A stretch of DNA of 64,000 nucleotides. Origin: an uncultured Rhodospira sp. (GTDB lineage: Bacteria; Pseudomonadota; Alphaproteobacteria; Rhodospirillales; Rhodospirillaceae). Position 1 is the first letter of the stretch. Each line of letters begins with the position of its first letter. The notes beneath the pieces are model-generated. The model was not told where the DNA came from, searched no databases, and was given only the letters and a program-made list of their open reading frames with translations. Shown piece after piece: positions 13,168 through 22,915 of the stretch. The stretch lies in assembly GCF_937138205.1 (NCBI RefSeq), contig NZ_CAKZOT010000079.1, forward strand, positions 1-64,000. Reading direction: 5' to 3'. The translations under genes were made by a program, and so were the position numbers.

Positions 13168-14526
13168 TCATGACCCGTCGGTCTCGGCCGAGGCCGTCTC
13201 CGCCTCGGCGGGTTCGGGGTTCATCAACTCGTCCGGCGTCACCGTGCGCTCGGTCACCTGCGCGAGTTCGAGGATATAGTCCACGACCTTGTTTTCGAAG
13301 ATCGGCGGCCGCAGTTCTTCCATGGCCTGCGGGTTCTGGCGGTAGTAGTTCAGGACCGCCTGTTCGTGCCCCGGGTACGACCGCACCTGTTCGGCGAGTG
13401 CCTGGTTCATGTCGTCCTGGGTGACGGCAATGCCGTTGTCCTCGCCCACCTTGGCCAGGAGCAGCCCCAGCCGCACGCGGCGTTCGGCGATCGTGCGGTA
13501 CTCGGCGCGCAACTCGTCTTCGGACTTGGCCTTGTCGTCGTCCTCGAGCTGATCGCGCTCCTTGGCCTCCATGAGCTGCTTCCAGATGGTGTCGAACTCG
13601 ACATCCACGAGCCCCTCGGGAATCGGATGCGTGAACTTCTCGGCCAGCCGGTCGAGCAGGCGGCGCTTGGTCCGTTCGCGGCTGGCCCGCTGGTATTCCT
13701 GGGCGATCTGGTCGCGGATCGCCTGGCGCAGGTCGTCGAGCGTCTCGCGTCCGTACATCTTCGCGAGGTCGTCGTCGATGGGCACAGCGGCCGGTTGGCG
13801 CAGTTCCTTGACGGTGACGTCGAATGTGACTTCCTGGCCGGCCAGATCCTCGGCCCCGTAATCCTGGGGGAAGGTGACCGTGACGACCTTTTCCTCGCCG
13901 GCGCGGGCGCCGATCAGCTCATCCTCGAACCCGGGAATGAACGTATTGGAGCCCAGTTCCAGGGCGTAGTCCTCGGCCGCGCCGCCGGTAAACGGCTCGC
14001 CGTCCTTCTTGCCGAGGAAGTCGATGACGACGACGTCGCCGCTGGCCGCCGGGCGGTCCTCGGTCACCGGTTCGGACGAGCGCCGGGCGTTGGCCAAGCG
14101 TTCGAGGGCATTGTCCACGGCCTCGTCGCCGATCTCGGCGACGTCACGTTCGACGACGATGTCGGAGAAGTCGGGCGTGCCGATGTCCGGCAGCAACTCG
14201 ACGGCAATGGTCAGGCTCAGTTCGCCCTCGGGCTCGTAGTCCGAGACCTCCACCTTCGGCTGCAGGGCCGGGCGCAGGTCGTGATCCTTGACGACGCTGT
14301 CGACCGCCTCTTGCGCGGCCTGCTCAAGCACCTCGCCCATGATATGGCCGCCGAAACGCTTCTTCAGCAGCGACATGGGCACCTTGCCGGGACGGAAACC
14401 GGGAATTCGTACCTGTGAGCTGACCTCGGTCAGGCGTGCTTCCGCCTTTTCGTTCAAGGTGTCGGCGGGCACGACGACCTTGAACTCGCGTTTCAGGTCT
14501 TCGGTGAGGGTCTCCGTGACTTGCAT
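13168..14526 (-). CDS. tig: trigger factor, ribosome-associated chaperone
   Basis: Binds the ribosome exit tunnel and shields nascent chains; it also has an FKBP-type prolyl isomerase domain. 452 residues from the ATG at 14526 (MQVTETLTEDLKREF). The ribosome-binding signature GFRPGKVPMSLLKKRFG lies near residue 45. The PPIase-like middle runs around GDVVVIDFLGKKDGEPF, and a long helical C-terminal domain ends in an acidic tail. The open frame extends upstream through tRNA-Leu, which is not coding. First gene of the tig-clpP-clpX series. Confidence 0.97.
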   Translation of the reverse strand: MQVTETLTEDLKREFKVVVPADTLNEKAEARLTEVSSQVRIPGFRPGKVPMSLLKKRFGGHIMGEVLEQAAQEAVDSVVKDHDLRPALQPKVEVSDYEPEGELSLTIAVELLPDIGTPDFSDIVVERDVAEIGDEAVDNALERLANARRSSEPVTEDRPAASGDVVVIDFLGKKDGEPFTGGAAEDYALELGSNTFIPGFEDELIGARAGEEKVVTVTFPQDYGAEDLAGQEVTFDVTVKELRQPAAVPIDDDLAKMYGRETLDDLRQAIRDQIAQEYQRASRERTKRRLLDRLAEKFTHPIPEGLVDVEFDTIWKQLMEAKERDQLEDDDKAKSEDELRAEYRTIAERRVRLGLLLAKVGEDNGIAVTQDDMNQALAEQVRSYPGHEQAVLNYYRQNPQAMEELRPPIFENKVVDYILELAQVTERTVTPDELMNPEPAEAETASAETDGS

Positions 14527-14626
14527 GGCGTCTTCCGGCACGAGTGAAATGAAAAGGCAAGGCGCAAGCGGGTGGACGCAAAAACCTGCGCCCTGGTTGG
14601 AAAACGCCGCGCCGTCGAATCGGGCA

Positions 14627-14712
<86 letters not shown>

Positions 14713-14897
14713 AGCGCGGCTGGCGGGGCCGTGACCTGGAGTGACTCATAGACAATCGGTCGACCCCAGGGCAATACCCGTTTTGCAGCGAACCTCCGGG
14801 GCGATCATCGGTGGGCTTGTCCCCTGCTTGCTGCGATACCATGTGGGTGCGGGGAGCAAACGGTCGTCGAGCCTGCCTCGGCGACTGAGAGAGACGT

Positions 14898-16280
14898 GTG
14901 AGCGGACCGCAACGCAAGACGGCGAAGGCTCCTCACGCCATGACATTCGAAATGGACCGCGTGGAACGCCTGTCGTTCCTTCAGGTTGACGGTGGTCTGC
15001 AGCCGCTCCTGGAGGAAGCACGACGGGTCCTCGAACCACATATGGACGAGATCCTTGAGGATTTCTACGAACTCATAAAGGGAACACCCGGAACCGCCAG
15101 GATATTCGACTCGCCCGCGCGCATGACCCATGCGCGGGAAATGCAAAAGAAACACTGGATGGAAAACGTCTTCAGTGGGCGGTTCGATGACGTTTACATG
15201 CAAAACGCCGACCGCATCGGGCGCACCCATGAGAGGGTCGGGCTCGAACCACGGTGGTATCTGGCCGGCTATTCCTTCGTCATCACCCGCATCATCACAC
15301 TGTTCTCCAGGGCCTACCGGAAGGACCCCAAGAAGGGCGCGGAGGTGATGGGCGCCGTCATTCGGGCGTTGTTCCTCGACATGGATATCGCCATTTCCGT
15401 CTATATCCGGACGGCGCGGGAACGCGCCGCCAGCGTCCTGGACAGCCACGCCACCCGCTTCGAACAGGATGTTCAGGGGATGGTGGAGATCGTCGCGTCG
15501 GCGGCGACCGAGCTTCAGAACACCGCCGCGTCCATGACCAACACCGCGACGGCGACCTCGACTCAGGCGAAGGTCGTGGCGGGGGCGGCCCAAACGGCCT
15601 CGGTGAACGTTCAGACCGTGGCCTCGGCGACCGAGCAGCTTCACAGTTCGATCCAGGAGATCTCGCGACAGGTGACGGAATCGACCCGGATATCGGCGGC
15701 GGCGGTGGAGGAGGCGACACGCACCAACGCGATGGTGCAATCGCTGGCCCAGGCGGCCGACAAGATCGGTGTCGTCGTCAAACTGATCAACGATATCGCC
15801 AGCCAGACCAACCTCTTGGCGTTGAACGCCACGATCGAGGCGGCGCGTGCTGGAGAGGCCGGCAAGGGTTTCGCCGTGGTGGCCAACGAGGTCAAAAGCC
15901 TCGCCAACCAGACCGCCCGGGCCACCGAGGATATCAGCAAGCAGGTCAGCACGGTGCAAGGCGCGACCCGGGACGCCGTGACCGCCATCGAGGGCATCGG
16001 CCGCACCATCGCCGGAATCAGCGAGATCACGTCGGCCATCGCCGCGGCCGTCGAACAACAAGGTGCGGCGACGCGTGAGATTTCCCGCAATGTGCAGGAG
16101 GCGAGTGTTGCGACCACCGCGGTCTCGACGAACGTCGGCGACGTGACGGATGCCGCCACCGAAACCGGGCATTCGGCGCAGGAGGTGCTGGAGGCGGCCG
16201 GGGCGCTGTCGACCGAGGCCGAACGGCTCACGAGTAAGGTCGACGCTTTCCTGTCCGAAATCAGGGGCACCATGGCCTGA
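14898..16280 (+). CDS. soluble globin-coupled chemoreceptor
   Basis: Methyl-accepting chemotaxis protein, 460 residues, without membrane segments. Residues 20-190 are a protoglobin sensor; [16 protein letters not shown] puts the likely proximal haem ligand at His111. The rest is a methyl-accepting coiled coil, with the conserved tip [20 protein letters not shown] and flanking [18 protein letters not shown] adaptation regions. Unlike the receptor at 5406 it lacks a CZB domain. The start is a GTG preceded by GAGAGAG; an ATG at 14940 is an alternative that would lose 14 residues outside the globin fold. The expected role is aerotaxis or sensing of NO/CO by the cytoplasmic chemosensory cluster. 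Confidence 0.92.
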   Translation: MSGPQRKTAKAPHAMTFEMDRVERLSFLQVDGGLQPLLEEARRVLEPHMDEILEDFYELIKGTPGTARIFDSPARMTHAREMQKKHWMENVFSGRFDDVYMQNADRIGRTHERVGLEPRWYLAGYSFVITRIITLFSRAYRKDPKKGAEVMGAVIRALFLDMDIAISVYIRTARERAASVLDSHATRFEQDVQGMVEIVASAATELQNTAASMTNTATATSTQAKVVAGAAQTASVNVQTVASATEQLHSSIQEISRQVTESTRISAAAVEEATRTNAMVQSLAQAADKIGVVVKLINDIASQTNLLALNATIEAARAGEAGKGFAVVANEVKSLANQTARATEDISKQVSTVQGATRDAVTAIEGIGRTIAGISEITSAIAAAVEQQGAATREISRNVQEASVATTAVSTNVGDVTDAATETGHSAQEVLEAAGALSTEAERLTSKVDAFLSEIRGTMA

Positions 16281-16398
16281 CGGGTCGGCGGGGCGGGGTG
16301 ATTAGGACGAACGGGGGGCTGGAGCACAGCGTCCGGACATGTAACAATCAATTGCTTCCATAGGGCGGACCCCGCCCTCCGACCGGACGAGAGAGACC

Positions 16399-17559
16399 AT
16401 GGAACTGACCGCCGCCATTGAAACCATTGGCGAGCCGGGGACGTTCGTCCTCGGCGGAGTGCTGATCGGCCTGTTGTTCGGCGTGTTCGCGCAGCGCAGC
16501 CGGTTCTGTCTGCGGGCGGCGGTGGTCGAGTTCGCGCGCGGTTCGGTCGGACCGAAGATGGCCGTTTGGCTGATGGCCTTTTCTGCGGCCGTCCTGAGCA
16601 CCCAGGCGCTGGTGTGGTGGGGCACGCTTGATGTCTCGGAGGCCCGCCAACTGGCCTCCGCCGGCAGCCTGTCGGGGGCCATCATCGGCGGCCTTGTGTT
16701 CGGCGCCGGCATGATCCTGACACGCGGCTGTCCCGGCCGTCTGCTGGTGCTGGCCGCCAATGGCAACCTGCGCGCCCTGTCGTCCGGTTTGATCTTCGCG
16801 GTCGCCGCCCAGGCCTCGCTTCATGGCGCGCTGGCGCCGGCGCGGGATCACCTGGCCGGCCTGTGGGTTGTGAAGGCGCCCTCGGACCTGAACGTGTTGA
16901 CGAGCCTCGGACTCGGCAGCGCGGCCGGCATGGTGCTGGCGACGGTCCTGCTGGCGTGCGGCGTCTTCGTCGCGGTCCGCAACCGGCTGCCGGCGTGGGC
17001 CTGGATCGGTGGTCTGGGGGTGGGGGTGGCCATTGCCCTCGGCTGGCTGTTCACCTACAGCCTCTCCTACCAGGCGTTTGAGCCGGTGGGCGTGAAAAGT
17101 CTCAGCTTCACAGGGCCATCTGCGGATACCTTGATGCTGTTTCTGAATCCGTCCGACCAAGCCATGGATTTCAATATCGGCATGGTGCCGGGGGTGTTTC
17201 TGGGCTCCTATCTGGCGGCCCTGATCTACCGGGACCTGAAGCTGGAAGGGTTCACCGGCGGCTATGCCATGCGGCGCTATATCGTTGGCGCCGTGCTGAT
17301 GGGCTTCGGCGGAATGCTGGCCGGGGGATGCGCCGTGGGCGCCGGGGTGACCGGTGGCGCCGTCTTTGCGCTGACGGCCTGGACCGCGCTGTTCTTCATG
17401 TGGGTGGGCGCGGCGCTGACCGACCTTGTCGTCGACCGCTGGGGCTTGGTGTTCCGGGACGATGCCGCCGCCGTGGAGAACGCCGACGCCGTTCTTCAGG
17501 CGCGGCGCGGCTGGTGGTTCCTGCCGGTGTGGCTGCGCCCGCGCGGGGCGGCCGAGTGA
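16399..17559 (+). CDS. YeeE/YedE family sulfur-compound transporter (TsuA-like)
   Basis: Polytopic inner-membrane protein of 386 residues, with many hydrophobic helices arranged as two related halves. Each half carries a short Cys-containing motif: RSRFCLRAAV near residue 38, TRGCPGRLLVLAANG near 112, and GGCAVGAGVTGG near 312. These conserved cysteines are the hallmark of the thiosulfate transporter TsuA, where they relay thiosulfate through the pore. The likely substrate is therefore thiosulfate or a related sulfur species, used for cysteine synthesis or sulfur oxidation (inference). It stands alone between a chemoreceptor and the convergent lipocalin gene. Confidence 0.85.
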   Translation: MELTAAIETIGEPGTFVLGGVLIGLLFGVFAQRSRFCLRAAVVEFARGSVGPKMAVWLMAFSAAVLSTQALVWWGTLDVSEARQLASAGSLSGAIIGGLVFGAGMILTRGCPGRLLVLAANGNLRALSSGLIFAVAAQASLHGALAPARDHLAGLWVVKAPSDLNVLTSLGLGSAAGMVLATVLLACGVFVAVRNRLPAWAWIGGLGVGVAIALGWLFTYSLSYQAFEPVGVKSLSFTGPSADTLMLFLNPSDQAMDFNIGMVPGVFLGSYLAALIYRDLKLEGFTGGYAMRRYIVGAVLMGFGGMLAGGCAVGAGVTGGAVFALTAWTALFFMWVGAALTDLVVDRWGLVFRDDAAAVENADAVLQARRGWWFLPVWLRPRGAAE

Positions 17560-17566
17560 TCCCGAA

Positions 17567-18145
17567 CTACCCTGACTTGCAGGGCGGCGGCTCCGACTGA
17601 TCGACGCGCACCAGATCCTCGACGGGGAAGCCGAAATCGCGGGCCATGCGCATCAGGTCCTTGCGCTGCTCGTCGGGCATGTTCGGTGATCTGGAGAGGA
17701 TCCACAGGTATCCCCGCGTCGGGCCGCTGGCCAGCGCCCACTGGTAGTTTTCCTTATCGAGCGCGATGATGTGCAGGCCACCCGCGATGGGGGAGCCGAG
17801 CGTCACCTTGAAGCTGGCGACGTCGGGGCCCTCGCGGAAGCGGGCCGTGCCGGTGATGCTCGACCAGGCACAGCGGCGCGGATTCCAGCCGCGATTGTGC
17901 ACCGACACCGTCCCGTCGTCGCGCAACCCGTAGGTGGCCCGCACGTTGGTCATGCCGCGTTCAAAGCTATGATCCAGGCGCATGATCGCGTACCACGTGC
18001 CGGCGAAGCGCGTGACGTCGAAGTCCCGCACGGCCGACAGACCCGACGGCAGCCCGGTACAGCCGGCGAGCGCGAACAGCCCGGCCAGCAGGGTCAGGGG
18101 GCGGAAACGGGGCAGGCGGGGGCCGGCCGCGGTGCGGTCGCTCAT
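17567..18145 (-). CDS. outer-membrane lipocalin lipoprotein (Blc-like)
   Basis: 192-residue lipoprotein. A basic, hydrophobic signal sequence ends in the lipobox LFALAGC (Cys around residue 29). It is followed by a lipocalin beta-barrel with the diagnostic first strand RFAGTWYAIMRLDHSFE (GxW motif). ARFREGPDVASFKVT and YLWILSRSPNMPDE resemble bacterial Blc, which binds lysophospholipids or fatty acids in the outer membrane. It converges on the YeeE gene with a 7-bp gap and is followed upstream by the dehalogenase on the same strand. The exact ligand is unknown. Confidence 0.9.
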   Translation of the reverse strand: MSDRTAAGPRLPRFRPLTLLAGLFALAGCTGLPSGLSAVRDFDVTRFAGTWYAIMRLDHSFERGMTNVRATYGLRDDGTVSVHNRGWNPRRCAWSSITGTARFREGPDVASFKVTLGSPIAGGLHIIALDKENYQWALASGPTRGYLWILSRSPNMPDEQRKDLMRMARDFGFPVEDLVRVDQSEPPPCKSG

Positions 18146-18181
18146 CGTGGGTCCTCCTATACGACATATATGGTGCCGATC

Positions 18182-18886
18182 TCAGACTCGCGCCGGGTCG
18201 GACACCAGATCGGGCAGTCCGTCGAGGCTGTCCAACTCGGCGATGGGACAGCCCGGCAACCGCTCCGAGGGGGCGTTGCGCCGGTTCACCCAGACGGTGC
18301 GGTAGCCGAAGCAGGCCGCCCCGGCCACGTCCCACCCGTTGGAGGATACGAACACCAGCCGGCTTGGATCGGTGCCAAAGCGGGTGCAGCCCAGCATGTA
18401 GGCGGCGGCGGCCGGCTTGTACACCTTGACCGTGTCCACCGACAGGATGTCGTCCAACAGGCCCGTCAGCCCGGCGCTGTCGCTGGCCGCGTGCAGCATG
18501 TCGGGCGAGCCGTTGGACAGGATGGCCGTGGCGATGCCGTGGCCCCGCAACGCCGCCAGCACGTCGGGGACCTCCGGATACGGATCCAACGTCATGTACA
18601 GGTCCATCAGGCGTTCGCGCAGGTCCGGCGACAGCGCCAGGCCCAGCGTCGCCCCCGCGTGGTCCAGGGCCTCGGCGGTGACCGTGCGAAAGTCGGCGTA
18701 GCGATCCATCAGGCTGCGCAGCCACGTGTATTCGATCTGGCAGGTGCGCCAGACGCTGGCCAGGTCTTCCCAGGCCGGGCCGATCTCGTCGCTCAGGTGG
18801 CGCGCGGCGGCCGCGACGTCGAACAGGGTGCCGTAGGCGTCGAACAGGCAGGCGGTAACGGGGAGGGGGGACGTGGATTCGGACAC
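18182..18886 (-). CDS. HAD-superfamily L-2-haloacid dehalogenase (type II)
   Basis: 234-residue HAD hydrolase. All active-site motifs of the L-2-haloacid dehalogenase group are visible: nucleophile Asp with Thr in FDAYGTLFD (residues 15-23), the Arg in VWRTCQIEYTW, Ser-Asn in ILSNGSPDML, Lys and Tyr in VKVYKPAAAAY, and FVSSNGWDVAGA. Such enzymes convert L-2-haloalkanoates to D-2-hydroxy acids, but relatives of this class often have other small-acid substrates. It sits 36 bp after the slt gene on the same strand, possibly cotranscribed; the link looks incidental. Confidence 0.9.
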   Translation of the reverse strand: MSESTSPLPVTACLFDAYGTLFDVAAAARHLSDEIGPAWEDLASVWRTCQIEYTWLRSLMDRYADFRTVTAEALDHAGATLGLALSPDLRERLMDLYMTLDPYPEVPDVLAALRGHGIATAILSNGSPDMLHAASDSAGLTGLLDDILSVDTVKVYKPAAAAYMLGCTRFGTDPSRLVFVSSNGWDVAGAACFGYRTVWVNRRNAPSERLPGCPIAELDSLDGLPDLVSDPARV

Positions 18887-18922
18887 GGGCGAACTCTCCC
18901 GGGTGACACGAACGCGGGCGGA

Positions 18923-20938
18923 TCAGCGCAAAAGGTCGTCGCTCAGGGTGGTGCGCGCCGACGATTGGCCGAGGCGGTGGCGGTAGACCTGGGTGCCTTC
19001 CAGCACCCGCTGGACATAATTGCGGGTCTCGGAAAAGGAGATCATCTCGATCCAGTCGACGACTTCCGCAACGTCCATGCGGCGCGGGTCGCCGTTCTCC
19101 TGCATCCAGCGCCGCGAGCGGCCGGGGCCGGCGTTGTACCCGGCGATGGCAAGGACATACGAGCCCCGGAACTGGTCCAGCAACGACGCGAAGTAGGCCG
19201 TGCCGAGCCGGGTGTTGTGGGCCGGATCATTGACCAGACGCAGTCGCGACGACGTTTCGCCCAGGCGCTGGGCCACCCGCGCGGCGGTGCGGGGCATCAA
19301 TTGCATCAGGCCGCGCGCGCCGGCGCGGCTCACGGCCTCGGTGTTGAAGTTGCTCTCCTGGCGGATCAGCGAGAGCATCAGGGCGGGCTCGGGCCGTTGG
19401 CCGGTGGGCGGATGTAGGTTCAACCCCTGCAGAACATCGGCGGGCGTCGGATAGGCGATCTCCAGCAGGTCGGTCCCGTTCAGGGCCGCCCGGCGGGCGA
19501 AGAACACCGCCATGTCGGGCCGGTCGGTGCCGGCCACGAACTCGCCGGCCAGCCGCCGGAAGCCCGGCGTGGCCGGGTCGTCGTTCAGGGCCAGAACGAA
19601 GGGCAGGGCCATGTCCATGCGCCCGGCCGACTCCATCAGCGCGATCACCTGTGCGCGCTCGTCTTGGGCGAAGCGGGCGCGGTCGGCCTCGCTCACATTG
19701 GGGGCCGCGCCCAGGTGATCGGCGAGCCGCTCGCCCAGGTCCTCGATCGCCAGTTGTCCGTAGAAGGTCTCGGCGTGCTTGGCGGCGCGGCGGTACCATG
19801 TGGCGGCCTGCTCCCTCTGGCCCAGCGCCGCCGCCGCCCGCCCGGCCCAGTAGGCGCCGCGCGACAGGCTTTGCGGGTACGAGACACCGCCGTACAGGGT
19901 CTCGAAATGGGTCAGGGCCTTGGCCGGCTCGTCCAGGAATCGCAAGGCGATCCACCCGGCCGTCCACTCGCCGACGGCGAACGCCAGGCCCTCGTCGTGG
20001 CCGTGGTTGGCGAACAGACGGTAGGCGCGGGTGACTTCGCCCCGCTGCAGGGACTCGCGGCCGAGCAGGGCGCGTTCCCGCGCCCAGGCGTCCGGCCGGC
20101 CCTGGTTGGCCGCGGGATGGAACAGCATCTCAACGGCGCGGTCATGGAGGTTGTGCTTGCGCCGCCAGACGAGGCGGTCGTAGACGAGGCCCGGATCGTC
20201 GCGCAGGTCGGCCGGCACCCGGGCGATGGCCGCGTCGACACCCGAGGCGCGGCGGATCAGCGCGATCCTTGCGTTCGCGAGCGCCTGATAACCGCTGTCC
20301 AGCCGGGGAATGGTGCGTTGCGCCTCGGTGATGCGCTCGTCCCACAGAAGATCAGAGACACGGTGGGCATGGTCCTCGCGGCGCAGCATGTCGCCGAAGG
20401 CGCGCAGGAACGAGCGCTCCTCGCTGGTGGAGAACCGCCCCTCGACCCAGGCCGTGCGCGCGGCTTCTGTCGTGGCCTTCGTCTGTCCCGTGGCCCGCAG
20501 GGCGTGGGCGCGGGCGACAAGGCCGTCGGTGGTCAGGGGCGGATGGCGGTCGAACCAGGCCAGCAGCCGGCGCGGATCCTCGCGGCCGGTCAGCGCCCGT
20601 TCGGCGGCGCGACGCAGAGTGTACTGGTGCGGCCAGTCGGGATTGGCGTCGATGAAGGCGGCGATGGTCTCAAAGGTACCGAGTCCCTCTTTCAGCCGTG
20701 CCCACTGCACCAGCTTGCGCGCCACCGGATCGTGCAGGCGGGCCACAAGCGCCAGCGCCGCGTCGTAGTTGCGGTCGTCAAGAGCATCCAGGGCAGCCTG
20801 GAACGGGCCGGTCTGGGACCGGGCGGCGGGGGCCGTGGCCACGGACCAGAGGGCAAGCGCGAGCAGAACCGCGACGAGTCCCCGCGCGAGGGATCGCGAC
20901 GCCGTCGTTCGGTGGGCGCGGGCCAGGGTGACGGTCAT
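18923..20938 (-). CDS. slt: soluble lytic murein transglycosylase
   Basis: Periplasmic enzyme that cleaves peptidoglycan glycan strands to 1,6-anhydro-muropeptides. 671 residues with an N-terminal signal peptide (hydrophobic core LARGLVAVLLALALWSVATA, cleavage near ARS). A long superhelical region of TPR-like repeats follows, then the C-terminal SLT domain (about 510-650) with LIRQESNF (catalytic Glu528), GARGLMQLMP and YVLAIAGYNAGPGR. The start ATG is preceded by AAGGAG. This is the Slt70-type architecture. It is divergent from dapA. Confidence 0.95.
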   Translation of the reverse strand: MTVTLARAHRTTASRSLARGLVAVLLALALWSVATAPAARSQTGPFQAALDALDDRNYDAALALVARLHDPVARKLVQWARLKEGLGTFETIAAFIDANPDWPHQYTLRRAAERALTGREDPRRLLAWFDRHPPLTTDGLVARAHALRATGQTKATTEAARTAWVEGRFSTSEERSFLRAFGDMLRREDHAHRVSDLLWDERITEAQRTIPRLDSGYQALANARIALIRRASGVDAAIARVPADLRDDPGLVYDRLVWRRKHNLHDRAVEMLFHPAANQGRPDAWARERALLGRESLQRGEVTRAYRLFANHGHDEGLAFAVGEWTAGWIALRFLDEPAKALTHFETLYGGVSYPQSLSRGAYWAGRAAAALGQREQAATWYRRAAKHAETFYGQLAIEDLGERLADHLGAAPNVSEADRARFAQDERAQVIALMESAGRMDMALPFVLALNDDPATPGFRRLAGEFVAGTDRPDMAVFFARRAALNGTDLLEIAYPTPADVLQGLNLHPPTGQRPEPALMLSLIRQESNFNTEAVSRAGARGLMQLMPRTAARVAQRLGETSSRLRLVNDPAHNTRLGTAYFASLLDQFRGSYVLAIAGYNAGPGRSRRWMQENGDPRRMDVAEVVDWIEMISFSETRNYVQRVLEGTQVYRHRLGQSSARTTLSDDLLR

Positions 20939-21392
20939 GACTCGGCTCCTTCGGCTCTGGCGCGTGGGGGCCAGGGGTCATACTCGCGTTGCAGGTGTCT
21001 GATCCGTTTCCGGCGCACGCCGGCCGGTCGCCCATACAAATACACCGTTTGGCGGCCGGGTGAGAGAGCGGGATGGGTCAAGAGAACCGGATCGGATGTC
21101 GCATGGGGTCTGGCGGTCGCACGGCCATGTATGGGCCGAGCCCGTGCCCCAGCGCGCATCCTGAGGCCGTTGCCGGCCGAGGGCAAGGCCGAGCCCGGGC
21201 GGTGACGGAGGCCGGGGAAATTCTTGTTCGTGCAATGGACTGTGATACAAAAGGAAGGTCCCGCTGCGGGGGTGTGATCTTCCTGCCAGAAATCACGCCG
21301 CCTCGCCCCGTGGCGGGACCACCGCCTTTCGCCTCCAGCCGGTTCGCGACCGGCCAAGAGTGCCCCCAAGAGTTCTCAGGAGAGACAGAGCA
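20939..21392. other. divergent intergenic region slt-dapA
   Basis: 454 bp without a supportable gene; open frames on both strands look like GC-rich chance frames. TTCTTG at 21219-21224, 16 nt before TGATAC, is a weak sigma-70-like candidate for dapA. I found no lysine-riboswitch-like or other structured leader. Confidence 0.45.
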
Positions 21393-22271
21393 ATGTTCAA
21401 GGGCTCGCTGACCGCCCTCGTGACCCCGTTTTCCGCCAGCGGCGGCGTTGACGAGACCGCCTTCCAGTCGTTCGCCGATTGGCAGATCGAGCAGGGGACC
21501 CAGGGCCTCATCCCCGTCGGAACCACCGGCGAATCGCCGACCCTGACCCATGACGAGCACAAACGCGTGGTGGACCTGTGCGTCGAGGCGGCGGCCGGAC
21601 GCGTGCCGGTCATCGCCGGCTCGGGCTCGAACTCGACACACGAGGCGATCGACTTCACCCGGCACGCCAAGCAAAGCGGCGCCGACGCCGCGCTGGTGGT
21701 GACACCCTACTACAACAAGCCGACGCAGGAAGGCCTCTACCAGCACTTCAAGGCGATCCACGATGCCGTTGATCTGCCGATCATTATCTACAACATTCCC
21801 GGCCGCTGCGTGATCGACATGAGTGTCGAGACGATGGCGCGGCTGGCCCAGTTGCCGAACATCGTCGGCGTCAAGGACGCCACCAACGATCTGGTGCGGC
21901 CGCTGGCCACTCGTCTGGCCATCGGCGAGGACTTCTGCCTGCTGTCGGGCGAGGACGCCACCATTGCCGCGTTCCTGGCGCAGGGTGGGCACGGCTGCAT
22001 CTCGGTCACCGCCAACGTGGCGCCGGCCGAATGCGCGGCCCTGCACAAGGCGTGGGCGGACGGTGATCTGGCGACCTTCGCCGCGTTGCGCGACCGCCTG
22101 TTGCCGCTGCACGCCGCGCTCTTCGTGGAAACGAGCCCGGGGCCGGTGAAATACGCCGTCTCCCTGCTCGGCAAATGCCAGGCCCACACGCGCCTGCCGC
22201 TGGTGCCGATCAAGGAGACGACCTGCGTGGCCGTTGAGGCCGCCATGCGCAAGGTGGGCGTGCTCGCCTGA
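21393..22271 (+). CDS. dapA: 4-hydroxy-tetrahydrodipicolinate synthase
   Basis: Condenses pyruvate with aspartate semialdehyde, the first committed step of lysine and meso-diaminopimelate synthesis. 292 residues, starting at MFKGSLTALVTPF with AGGAGAG upstream. The class signature GTTGESPTLTHDEH lies near residue 44, the catalytic Tyr in VVTPYYNKPTQEG near 130, and the Schiff-base Lys in VGVKDATND near 160. It is followed 72 bp later by smpB on the same strand. Confidence 0.97.
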   Translation: MFKGSLTALVTPFSASGGVDETAFQSFADWQIEQGTQGLIPVGTTGESPTLTHDEHKRVVDLCVEAAAGRVPVIAGSGSNSTHEAIDFTRHAKQSGADAALVVTPYYNKPTQEGLYQHFKAIHDAVDLPIIIYNIPGRCVIDMSVETMARLAQLPNIVGVKDATNDLVRPLATRLAIGEDFCLLSGEDATIAAFLAQGGHGCISVTANVAPAECAALHKAWADGDLATFAALRDRLLPLHAALFVETSPGPVKYAVSLLGKCQAHTRLPLVPIKETTCVAVEAAMRKVGVLA

Positions 22272-22343
22272 CCCTCGCCCCACGCATTGCTGATGCGCGC
22301 CGCCTTGCGAGGGGCGGCGCGTCGCGCCTATATGGGCCGGATC

Positions 22344-22835
22344 ATGGCACAGAAGAAAACCAACAAGGGATCGGGTCTCATCTCCACCGGGCGGGTGTCG
22401 GAAAACCGGCGCGCGCGGCATGACTATGCCATCGGCGAGACCTTCGAGGCGGGACTCGTGCTGCAAGGCACCGAGGTCAAGTCGCTGCGCCAGGGGCGCG
22501 CCAACCTCACCGAGTCCTATGCCGGGGGCAAGGACGAGGACCTGTACCTGTTCAACTGCCACATTCCGGAATACGGCAACGCCAAGCATTTCGGGCACGA
22601 GCCAAGGCGGCCCCGCAAGTTGCTGATGCACAAGCGGGAGATTCGCAAAGTCCTGGGGGCCGTCAGCCGCAAGGGCATGACCCTGGTTCCCCTGAACCTG
22701 TATTTCAACAATCGGGGCATCGCCAAGGTGCAACTCGGCCTGGGTCAGGGCAAGACCAAGGTCGACAAGCGGGAAAGCACCAAGGAGCGCGACTGGAACC
22801 GCCAGAAACAGCGCCTGCTGCGCGAGAAAGGGTAG
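22344..22835 (+). CDS. smpB: SsrA-binding protein
   Basis: Partner of tmRNA in trans-translation; it delivers SsrA to stalled ribosomes so that the product is tagged for ClpXP. 163 residues from the ATG at 22344 (MAQKKTNKGS). Conserved blocks are NRRARHDYAIGETFEAGLVL, LQGTEVKSLRQGRANL, and the basic C-terminal tail KGKTK-like segment ending KRESTKERDW. The dapA-smpB order is common in alphaproteobacteria. No ssrA gene was found in this window. Confidence 0.97.
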   Translation: MAQKKTNKGSGLISTGRVSENRRARHDYAIGETFEAGLVLQGTEVKSLRQGRANLTESYAGGKDEDLYLFNCHIPEYGNAKHFGHEPRRPRKLLMHKREIRKVLGAVSRKGMTLVPLNLYFNNRGIAKVQLGLGQGKTKVDKRESTKERDWNRQKQRLLREKG

Positions 22836-22915
22836 GGTCCGGCGTGTTCAGCGATCCATCGCGCCGGCTGATCCGTAGTCTGGATACCAGACACCACAAC
22901 ACGGCAGGGGGCCCG

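Noticed and set aside
17771-19417. 548-codon plus-strand frame across lipocalin, dehalogenase and slt
   Set aside because: It crosses three well-supported genes on the other strand and has no start signal or domain.
20939-21392. Lysine riboswitch or other structured leader before dapA
   Set aside because: No conserved riboswitch core or terminator/antiterminator pair could be seen in the leader.
21078-22733. 551-codon open frame on the minus strand across the slt-dapA intergenic region, dapA and part of smpB
   Set aside because: It is antisense to dapA and smpB, whose motifs are complete, has no recognisable domain, and is explained by GC-rich frame bias.
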